IMG/VR virus record: IMGVR_UViG_3300006735_000346
Location: 1-20,323 of that record
DNA length: 20,323 bases
Source: a virus
Reading direction: 5' to 3' (one strand)
The notes under the pieces were generated by a model. That model had not been told where the DNA came from and made no database searches. It was given only the letters and a program-made list of their open reading frames with translations. Each line of letters starts with the position of its first letter. The stretch's first letter is position 1. Positions 13,552-20,323 of the stretch are shown one piece after another. Position numbers and translations under genes: made by a program.

Positions 13552-14738
13552 TGGCATTTAAGTTTAAAGTAAAGAAAAGACCAAATCTAGCACAAGCAGT
13601 AGCAGGTGCATTTACACAAGGTGCGGTTCAAGGCGGTCAAGCTGCGTTACAAAAGATGATAAAAGATAGAGAGGACTTAAAACAACAATCTACGAAAGAG
13701 TTAAATACATTTAATAATTTAGCTGCTGGATTAGTTCAAACCCCAAAGAATAGACAGGCAATAATCAATGGAAGACTTGCTGTAATGAAAGGTTCTCCAG
13801 CTTTAGAAACATTTGAAGCAATAAATATAAGTGATCTTGACTATCAAACTGAAAAAGAAAAAGAAGATGCTTTTGCAAAAGCAGTTAAATTAGGTGAGTC
13901 AGCAGAAAAAGTGAAAGAAAAAGAGCGTACTTCATTTGCAACACTATCAGAAGACCCTGAAATAGTAGCAGAAGAGATAAAAACTATGCAATCTAGGGTG
14001 AATCCGATAACAGGAGAAAGAGAAGTGATCTCGCCTAAACCACCTGAGTCAGTAGTAGAGCAACGTATTAAAGAAGCAGAGCCAACAATAGAACAAAAAT
14101 ATCCAGCTTATAACATTGCAACGGGAGAAACATTAAAAGCAACTGAAGGAGAAGTAGAAGGAGATAAGAATTTACAATTTGGTACTCCACCAGCTGCAAA
14201 AGAAGCTAAAAAATATGTTTCATATAATGTAAAAACAAATGAGGTTTTACAATCTACTGAAGATGAAGTTGAGAGTAATCCTGATTTAGCGTTTGGTACA
14301 CCAGATAAACCAACACCTCTTAAAAAATATCAAGCTTTCAAACGTGATACTGGTGAAATTATTATGGCTACTGAAAGAGAAGTAGAAAGTGATCCCAATA
14401 AAGCTTTTGGAACACCTAAGTCAATAAAAACAAAAAAAGCTAAAAATCTTAGAACAGGTAAACCTCAATTTGTAACAGAAGAAGAAATACAAAAATCAGG
14501 CGGGAATTTAGTTCCTTACATCAATCAACCTTCTTTTATTAGCTTATTTGAGGATATTCCAGAAGGTACTATAGGAGTAACCAATCAAGTAATTCAAGAA
14601 AGAAATTTTTCAGATGCCTTGAGTGGTAAGTTTCAACTATCAGTAGGAGATTCTATTTCCGATGAAACCTTTGGTAAAATGGTTTTTAAAGGTGGAGATC
14701 AATCTAATCCAGACAACTATGATATAGTTCTAGATTGA
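13551..14738 (+). CDS. Probable ejection (internal virion) protein with 38-residue repeats
   Basis: A 395-residue protein in the second slot of a three-gene ejection cassette (compare T7 gp15, P22 gp20). The N-terminus is basic (MAFKFKVKKRPNL) followed by a Gly/Ala/Gln-rich helix, and about 100-180 is highly charged helix. Three repeats with an exact 38-residue period begin at 184, 222 and 260, each of the form Y-x-A/S-Y/F-N/K-x2-T-G/N-E then TE-x-EVE and FGTP. A fourth degenerate copy follows at about 296-323 (RTGKPQFVTEEEI). The C-terminus is a compact beta region ending DNYDIVLD. No lytic transglycosylase motif is seen. It shares an A with the upstream TAA and overlaps the next ATG as TGATG. 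Confidence 0.6.
   Translation: MAFKFKVKKRPNLAQAVAGAFTQGAVQGGQAALQKMIKDREDLKQQSTKELNTFNNLAAGLVQTPKNRQAIINGRLAVMKGSPALETFEAINISDLDYQTEKEKEDAFAKAVKLGESAEKVKEKERTSFATLSEDPEIVAEEIKTMQSRVNPITGEREVISPKPPESVVEQRIKEAEPTIEQKYPAYNIATGETLKATEGEVEGDKNLQFGTPPAAKEAKKYVSYNVKTNEVLQSTEDEVESNPDLAFGTPDKPTPLKKYQAFKRDTGEIIMATEREVESDPNKAFGTPKSIKTKKAKNLRTGKPQFVTEEEIQKSGGNLVPYINQPSFISLFEDIPEGTIGVTNQVIQERNFSDALSGKFQLSVGDSISDETFGKMVFKGGDQSNPDNYDIVLD
14100..14520 (+). repeat. Tandem coding repeats, period 114 bases
   Basis: Three copies begin at 14100, 14214 and 14328, with a partial fourth near 14442. The period is exactly 114 bases (38 codons) in the first three. The nucleotide copies have diverged, while the protein motif TE-x-EVE and FGTP is kept, which suggests selection at the protein level. 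Confidence 0.8.
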
Positions 14739-17700
14739 TGGCTGATAATACGCAAAAATTAATTCAGCTTTTTAGAGCAAAAAGACCTGATTTAGTAAAT
14801 GTAAGTGATGAGCAATTAGGTGGTTTATTAAAAAAATCAAGACCTGATTTATTTCCAAAGCAAGAAGATGCAGTAATTAAGTCGTTTAAAAGTAACCCTT
14901 CATCAACAGAGATACAGCAATTGGAATCTCTTGGAAAAAGTATTGCTAATAAAATGCCTGGAGTAAAACAACCTCAATATTATTTTACAGCTGCAGGAAA
15001 TGAACCTGAAAAGAAAGAAGATGATTTTCTTCCTGGATTAAGAAATGCTTGGAGTCAGACTCAAAGTCGAGTACAATTTTTTAAAGAAAATCCAGAAAGA
15101 GCTAAAGAGATAAAAGGACAAGCTACTGCATATCAATTTGCGCCATTATTATCCTATTTAGAGTCAAAAGAAGAAGATTCAATTACAAGACGCGTAACTA
15201 AAGAGCTAGTAATGTTGTCAGCTTTAGCACCAGTAGGAGCAATGACTATTGTAGAAAACCCCATTGGAAGTGCGTTTCAAATGGCTCAAGTAGTAGGCGA
15301 TATGGCAACAGATTGGGTAAAATTAGTTGACCCTGATAAAAGATCAGAAGGGTGGTCTGAAATTAAAAAATATCCTTTATCTCATGTTTCTTTTTTAGCT
15401 AGTGTTCGTGCATTAAAAAAGAAAGCGAAGATAGATACTGATGATGATAGACCGTTTGGTGTTATTTCTCAAGACGAAGTTATGAAAGGAATTGAAAAAG
15501 ACATTAAAGAGTTTCAAGTTGCTGCTGAAAATGTATTAAAAGAAAAGCCTGAATTAGCAGAGACATTACAATCTATTGCTCGTGATCGTGTTAAAAATCT
15601 TGAGTTTACTCAATTAGCAAGGGATAATTTTCGTTCAAAACAAGCCACTAAAGATATAAAACTTTTACCAGCTACGACCTCTCCAAAAATTCTTAAATTA
15701 AATCGTGAGTTAGCAAATTTACAAGAAACATTAAAAAGTCAAAAGTTTCAATTAGAAAATCCTAATTTAACACAAACACAAAGACAGCAGATTAATAAAT
15801 CAATGAGTCGTGTAGAGGAGTTAATAGAAGAAACAAGATCGCAAGGACATCAATTAGGATATAAAGCAGAAATGGATGTGAAGCCAGGAGAAACCGTTGA
15901 GTATTTTAATACTAGAGAGCAAGGCAAAGTATTAAAAAAACAGGAACTTGATAAACTATATCTTGATGCTAGTAATGAAATTATTTTATTACCAGAGTCA
16001 AAAGGATTACATGAGCCTGTAAAAGATTTTTATGAAAAATCATTTAAGGCTATGGAAGGGCGAGGTAAGCAAAACTGGCAAGATGTAAAAAATAAATTAG
16101 TTACTAGCACAGTAGATATTTCAGGTAATGTCAAAAAAGCATTGCGAGAAGAAGGAGTTTTAGGTCAACAGGCAGCTATTATGCACGATCTTGCTTTAGG
16201 TTCAAGCGCAAAATCTGTAATGATTTTTGAAGATGCCGCTAAAAAAATATTTAATGACTTGCCTAAAAATGAAAGAAAACTTCTTGATACTATAATTGAA
16301 ACCCGTAGAAACATTACGATTAAAGAGTATCGAAATGACTATAAAATACCTGGTGGTTATCAAGGTAATATCGCGTATTTAAATGAAATTAAAAAAACAG
16401 ACCCTAGATTATATAAAAAATTAAATTCTAGAGCGGATGAATTTTTTAGTGAAATGAATATGAATTTAAAAGAATTATATGATAATGGATTAATTAATGA
16501 TAAAGCGTATGACTTATTAAAAGATAAAGATTATACTATTAAAGAATTTGTTAAAGATTATGATCCAGAAATTAGTTATATATCTAATGGTAGAAAAATT
16601 ACTGTTAATAGTAGTGGTTTAAAATCATTAAAAGAAGGTTCAGAAGCAGAAGTTAATTTGGATCAATCAAGTAAACTGTTTAGAAATATTAATTTAGTTC
16701 AATCTCGTATCGCAAAAAACAAATCGAATTTAATTATGCGTGACATGATTAAAGAAAATCCAAAAAATAAAATAGCTATTGAAGTTAAAAAAGGTCAAAA
16801 ACCCCCCGCTGGATATGAAGCAGTTTCTTATTTTGAAAAAGGTAAGAAAAAAGAATTTTATATGCCAAGAGAGTTTGCAAATGAATGGGTTGTTGCTGAT
16901 CCCGCGATTACTAGCAGTTTTGCAAATGTAGCAAGTTGGGTTTCAGGTAGTAAAATCTTAAAATCTATGGCTACAGGATATAACCCAGAGTTTGCTTTAG
17001 TTAACTTCCCTAGAGATATAGGATATGTTTACTTGACTACAAGTGAATATTCCCCTCATCTTCCAAAGTTTGCAGCTCAAATGTCAAGAGATTTAGCATC
17101 GGTTGCAAAAGATGCATTTACTAAAAAAGGTAGATATAGAGATTATGTAATGGAAGGTGGTGGTATGGAATATTTAACACATCAAGGTGGACTTGGTAAG
17201 TCTTATAAACCATATGGTAAAATCACAAATGCATTTGAAGCTTTTAAAAGTATGGCATCTTATGCAGGAGAGACTAGTGAAATATGGGTTAGGTTGGCTT
17301 TAAGAGAGCGTGCATTAAGAAATGGAAAATCTCCTTTAAATGCAACATACGAAGCAAGAAATTATTTAGATTTTGCTCAAGGAGGAAGTTTTATTAAAGC
17401 TGCAGATGTGATGATGCCTTACTTAAATGCTACAGTTCAAGCTACAAGAGGATTAGTTCGCGCAGCAAAAAACAACCCAAAAGATTTTGCAACAAAGTCT
17501 GCATGGATTTCAGGAACAGCATCTAGTCTATGGTTTGCTAATAATGTAGTGAATGGTGAAGCGTACGATCAAATAAATGAAAGGATTAGAAATGATAATT
17601 GGATTGTTACTACTCCATTTCATTATACGGATGAGCGTGGTAATAAGCGTTATATGTATTATAAGTTTCCAAAAGATCAAGGGCAAAGAATCGTTGCTTC

Positions 17701-18601
17701 TGCTACAGACGCACTTTTAGAAAAAACATATAAAAATAAAGATGCTTCCGATCAGGTTATTGAAGGATTAAAAGATTTAGGTGGTTTTGTACCAACTACC
17801 TCTTCTCTTCCACCTTTATTTGATGCCTTGATTGGTGCAAGTATTAATTATGATTTTTTTAAAGGTGAGCCAATTTATGATGATCGCGGTAGACCAATAG
17901 ACCCTACGCAAGAATTTATTCCTGGAAAAACAGGTCAAGCATTTATTGATGCTTCTCAGGCTTTACCAGAGAAAGCTCCTGATTTTGTCAGAAGTCCAGA
18001 GAGACTTGAATATATGGTTGAACAATTTACTACTCACAGAAATATTTGGACAGATTTAGTGGGTGGAGGGTATAAGACTTTAGTTGGTGGGCAAGATAAA
18101 AAAGCAACAGAAGATTTTACATTAGAAATGTTAAATAGTATTCCTGGAACAAGAAGGTTTGTTTCTTTTACTAGTCCATATCAAGTAGATAAAGAATTAG
18201 AAAGAACTATCATTCAAAAGAATACAAAAGATAAACAAAGAAAAGATTTTAGTCGACAGTTATTTACTCAATTTAATAATAGCGAAATGACTAAAAAAGA
18301 AGTAATAGATTCTATTAAACAATCTAATTACGATATGTCAGATAAACAAAAAATGCTAAAGAGATTTGTACAATCATATAAGACAAAAAATGTAAGAAAT
18401 CCTGGTTTTTATTATGATGGTTTAGAATTAAATGCGGTTCAGAGAGCAGATTATTTTTTCCAAAAGTATTCTAAATCCGAAAAAGAAGAGAAAAAAACAA
18501 TGATAGATGAGATGAAACGCATACCAGGTTTTGCATCAAAGCCTTTTATAGAAAGATTTAATGTGTTATCAAAACGATACATGGAACAAACAAAGAAATA
18601 A
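14738..18601 (+). CDS. Large internal virion (ejection) protein with LPD38-like region
   Basis: I take ATG 14738 (1287 residues), which shares its A with the upstream TGA, over an in-frame TTG at 14735. It is the largest gene here, in the slot and at the length of T7 gp16 (1318 residues). The N-terminus LFRAKRPDLVNVSDEQLGGL is a short helical repeat-like module. A hydrophobic segment lies at about 158-185 and a coiled coil at about 319-368. Around 700-950 is a region resembling large polyvalent protein domain LPD38, with ATGYNPEFALVNFPRDIGYV near 745-764 as its clearest mark. The C-terminal 170 residues are highly charged and helical. I see no lytic transglycosylase catalytic motif, unlike T7 gp16. 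It probably enters the host envelope with the DNA. Confidence 0.7.
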   Translation: MADNTQKLIQLFRAKRPDLVNVSDEQLGGLLKKSRPDLFPKQEDAVIKSFKSNPSSTEIQQLESLGKSIANKMPGVKQPQYYFTAAGNEPEKKEDDFLPGLRNAWSQTQSRVQFFKENPERAKEIKGQATAYQFAPLLSYLESKEEDSITRRVTKELVMLSALAPVGAMTIVENPIGSAFQMAQVVGDMATDWVKLVDPDKRSEGWSEIKKYPLSHVSFLASVRALKKKAKIDTDDDRPFGVISQDEVMKGIEKDIKEFQVAAENVLKEKPELAETLQSIARDRVKNLEFTQLARDNFRSKQATKDIKLLPATTSPKILKLNRELANLQETLKSQKFQLENPNLTQTQRQQINKSMSRVEELIEETRSQGHQLGYKAEMDVKPGETVEYFNTREQGKVLKKQELDKLYLDASNEIILLPESKGLHEPVKDFYEKSFKAMEGRGKQNWQDVKNKLVTSTVDISGNVKKALREEGVLGQQAAIMHDLALGSSAKSVMIFEDAAKKIFNDLPKNERKLLDTIIETRRNITIKEYRNDYKIPGGYQGNIAYLNEIKKTDPRLYKKLNSRADEFFSEMNMNLKELYDNGLINDKAYDLLKDKDYTIKEFVKDYDPEISYISNGRKITVNSSGLKSLKEGSEAEVNLDQSSKLFRNINLVQSRIAKNKSNLIMRDMIKENPKNKIAIEVKKGQKPPAGYEAVSYFEKGKKKEFYMPREFANEWVVADPAITSSFANVASWVSGSKILKSMATGYNPEFALVNFPRDIGYVYLTTSEYSPHLPKFAAQMSRDLASVAKDAFTKKGRYRDYVMEGGGMEYLTHQGGLGKSYKPYGKITNAFEAFKSMASYAGETSEIWVRLALRERALRNGKSPLNATYEARNYLDFAQGGSFIKAADVMMPYLNATVQATRGLVRAAKNNPKDFATKSAWISGTASSLWFANNVVNGEAYDQINERIRNDNWIVTTPFHYTDERGNKRYMYYKFPKDQGQRIVASATDALLEKTYKNKDASDQVIEGLKDLGGFVPTTSSLPPLFDALIGASINYDFFKGEPIYDDRGRPIDPTQEFIPGKTGQAFIDASQALPEKAPDFVRSPERLEYMVEQFTTHRNIWTDLVGGGYKTLVGGQDKKATEDFTLEMLNSIPGTRRFVSFTSPYQVDKELERTIIQKNTKDKQRKDFSRQLFTQFNNSEMTKKEVIDSIKQSNYDMSDKQKMLKRFVQSYKTKNVRNPGFYYDGLELNAVQRADYFFQKYSKSEKEEKKTMIDEMKRIPGFASKPFIERFNVLSKRYMEQTKK

Positions 18602-18605
18602 ATAG

Positions 18606-18664
18606 TTAATATTAATGAACACAAAGCTCATTCATGCCTAACCATAGGCTTAGAGCGTTGCAAC
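18606..18664 (+). other. Structured intergenic leader before the spike-base gene
   Basis: This 83-base gap holds a palindrome TTAATATTAA (18606-18615), a nested hairpin in which GCTC 18626-18629 pairs with GAGC 18653-18656 outside GCCTA-ACCA-TAGGC (18636-18649), and a palindrome GTTGCAAC (18657-18664). There is no T tract, so it may be a processing site or promoter region rather than a terminator. The next gene's GAGGA follows at 18675-18679. Confidence 0.4.
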
Positions 18665-18684
18665 ACTAAACAAGCGAGGAAAAT

Positions 18685-18948
18685 ATGGGAACTTTTAGGG
18701 ATTTTTCAGTACAGAAAGCAATTACCCCTGCAGCATCCGCTGTCTTAATCAACAATACCAACACTACGAATGATGAATCACGCGCGGTGTATATCGGTGT
18801 TGATGGAGACTATAAATTTTATATTAATGGAGGTTATGTAACCTTTGCAGGTACATTAGCAGGCTCGATCCTTCCGATTCGGGCGACAGGAGCAACCACT
18901 ACGGGTGATGCTGCTACTGGAACTACAGCAATAATTTTCTTATATTAA
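18685..18948 (+). CDS. Spike-base-like protein, RCAP_Rcc01079 type
   Basis: An 87-residue beta-rich protein with GAGGA 5 bases before the ATG. ESRAVYIGVDGDYKFYINGG (31-50), FAGTLAGSILPIRATGAT and a final TTAIIFLY match the pattern of small spike-base proteins of the Rcc01079 type known from the Rhodobacter gene transfer agent and many phages: A-hydrophobic-Y-hydrophobic-G-x-x-GD, then AGS-x-LPIR, and TTA-x-I-x-x-LY at the end. It would form the base that carries fibres or adhesins. It stands three bases before the LamG gene, which fits a joint role in host attachment. Confidence 0.6.
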   Translation: MGTFRDFSVQKAITPAASAVLINNTNTTNDESRAVYIGVDGDYKFYINGGYVTFAGTLAGSILPIRATGATTTGDAATGTTAIIFLY

Positions 18949-18951
18949 CCC

Positions 18952-20323
18952 ATGAGATTAGGTCTTGGGTTAGGTCTTGTCCGATTAGGCAAGGCGATTG
19001 CATCGTTTGTTCGTGATGGATTAAAACTATACTATCCATTTAGAGACAACGATCCAGAACTATTACTATCTGGTGCTACCTCTTTTGATGGTAATGATCA
19101 ATATATATCCGTAGCAGATGATTCTTCATTAGATATAACAGATGCTATCACAGTATCAGCTTGGGTACTTACAACTGTTTCAAGTGATCATCAAAGAATA
19201 GTTGCAAAACAATTTCAATCAGATACTGGAACAGGTAACTCATGCTTTCAATTAGCTATTTCTAATTCAGATAAATTTAGGTGGGCAGTTGGTGGCGTAT
19301 TTGATATTGCTTCATCTGATAGTATTGTAACAAATACTTGGACTCATATGGTTGGAACATATGATAAAACTACTGCAAAATTGTATGTCAATGGTCAATT
19401 AGTGCAGAGTACAAGTGCAACTGCTGTTATCAGAACAAGCTCACAAGAATTAACAATAGGAACATCGAAATTTGATTCATCAATTCAACAAGAAACACAT
19501 GGCTCAATAGCCAATGTCGGCATCTGGAATCGTGCTTTATCTGCAAGTGAAGTAGAATCTATCTACTGGAAAGGACAATATGCAGATTTAAAAGGTACTG
19601 AATTAACCAATCTGGTTAGCTGGTATAATTTAAGTGCAGATGCTAATGATAGTACAGGAACAAACAATGGTACAAACAATGGTGCAACCTTTTTAACAGA
19701 TGCCTATTCTGCCAGTTCTCCTTTCTTACCAAGAATCCAAGATAAAGCATCTGATACAGTAGCTAACTATGGAGAAGTCTATGGTGGGAATGCAGTTAGC
19801 TTTGATGGTACGAATGATTATATAGATATTGCAGATAATGATAGTTTATCGTTTGGTGATGGTAGTAATGATTCAGCATTTAGTATATCAGCATGGATCA
19901 ATATGGATGATGCTACTAATTTTCCTATTGTAATGAAAGGTGTTTATAATAGTGATGCTGAATGGCATTTATGGACACAAGGCAATGATAATCTATATAT
20001 TGTTTTATACGATGAAAGCGTAAGCAATACATTTGAAGGAGCAAACACATCAGCTATAACAGCCTATGAAGGCAAATGGACTCATATAACTGCTACTTAC
20101 GATGGAACTGGTGGAACAAGTGCAAATAATGGATTGAAAATATATATAAATGGCTCATCTCAATCATTAACTTTAATTGGAAGTGGCACATATGTAGCTA
20201 TGGAAAATCTTGGTGCTAATGTAGAAATTGGTAGAACTGGATCAACATATGCAGATGGTAAAATAAATAATGTAAAAATCTTTAACACAGCCTTAACCCA
20301 AGATCAAGTTAGGGAACTTTATA
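18952..20323 (+). CDS. Tandem LamG-domain adhesin, partial (runs off right edge)
   Basis: ATG 18952, open to the window edge, 457 residues visible. The N-terminus MRLGLGLGLVRLGKAIASFV ends in DGLKLYYPF, a short anchor. Two concanavalin-like LamG/pentraxin domains follow. Domain 1 runs from TSFDGNDQYISVAD (43-56) through VSAWV, WTHMVGTYD (130-138), KLYVNGQ and IWNRALSASEVESIY (191-205). Domain 2 repeats the order from VSFDGTNDYIDIAD (282-295) through ISAWI, WTHITATYD (376-384), KIYINGS and IFNTALTQDQVRELY (443-457). A Ser/Asn/Thr-rich linker lies between them. LamG folds bind sugars, so receptor binding is likely. No ribosome binding site is clear; coupling to the spike-base gene is likely. 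More domains may follow beyond the edge. Confidence 0.85.
   Translation, partial: MRLGLGLGLVRLGKAIASFVRDGLKLYYPFRDNDPELLLSGATSFDGNDQYISVADDSSLDITDAITVSAWVLTTVSSDHQRIVAKQFQSDTGTGNSCFQLAISNSDKFRWAVGGVFDIASSDSIVTNTWTHMVGTYDKTTAKLYVNGQLVQSTSATAVIRTSSQELTIGTSKFDSSIQQETHGSIANVGIWNRALSASEVESIYWKGQYADLKGTELTNLVSWYNLSADANDSTGTNNGTNNGATFLTDAYSASSPFLPRIQDKASDTVANYGEVYGGNAVSFDGTNDYIDIADNDSLSFGDGSNDSAFSISAWINMDDATNFPIVMKGVYNSDAEWHLWTQGNDNLYIVLYDESVSNTFEGANTSAITAYEGKWTHITATYDGTGGTSANNGLKIYINGSSQSLTLIGSGTYVAMENLGANVEIGRTGSTYADGKINNVKIFNTALTQDQVRELY

Noticed and set aside
14100-14520. Regular 114-base repeats as a CRISPR-like array
   Set aside because: The repeats are diverged at DNA level, conserved as protein and lie in a long continuous coding frame, with no spacer pattern.
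18952-20323. Diversity-generating retroelement target in the adhesin
   Set aside because: No reverse transcriptase, template repeat or adenine-biased variable repeat is visible in the window.

Overview
The window is part of a tailed-phage genome with podovirus-type morphogenesis genes. It is AT-rich (roughly one third G+C by eye) and very compact, and I see no cellular genes. The protein set resembles phages of low-GC marine bacteria: P22-type portal, N4 gp56-type capsid, T7/P22-like tail nozzle and ejection proteins, an RCAP_Rcc01079-like spike base and LamG adhesins. The spike-base resemblance hints weakly at an alphaproteobacterial host; that is inference. No integrase, polymerase, lysis enzyme or tRNA gene is visible here.

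Left arm (1-3121, minus strand): a leftward operon of small genes. Reading in the direction of transcription it holds a 58-aa protein, a 258-aa GP88-like cysteine-cluster protein bracketed by two GC-rich hairpins (the downstream one looks like an intrinsic terminator), a 46-aa protein, a 48-aa predicted membrane protein, proteins of 74, 64, 57 and 66 aa, then two tandem paralogues of a C5-methyltransferase-like protein. The second paralogue runs off the left edge. Most starts here have strong GGAG(G)-type ribosome binding sites.

Control region (3122-3489): a divergent intergenic region with repeated AGTATAATA boxes, GC-rich islands and a run of nine C, separating the leftward genes from the rightward morphogenesis genes.

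Right arm (3490-20323, plus strand): terS, a 53-aa frame reachable from terS by a -1 frameshift at a perfect A-AAA-AAG site, terL, portal, scaffold, major capsid protein, a GC hairpin, head-tail adaptor, nozzle-like protein, a 121-aa protein that may be a detached nozzle C-terminal domain, a 69-aa protein, three probable ejection-type proteins (296 aa with a C-terminal S74 chaperone-like domain, 395 aa with 38-residue repeats, 1287 aa with an LPD38-like region), a spike-base-like protein, and a tandem-LamG adhesin that runs off the right edge. Nearly all junctions are ATGA, TAATG or TGATG overlaps, so translational coupling is the rule. The genes together package DNA (TerS/TerL), build the capsid and connector, form the tail, deliver DNA across the host envelope and bind the host.

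The points most worth a second look are the candidate programmed frameshift at the end of terS, the tandem methyltransferase-like pair, the hairpin-bracketed GP88-like gene, the repeated stop/RBS/start module, and the S74 domain with an intact Ser-Lys dyad on a putative ejection protein.
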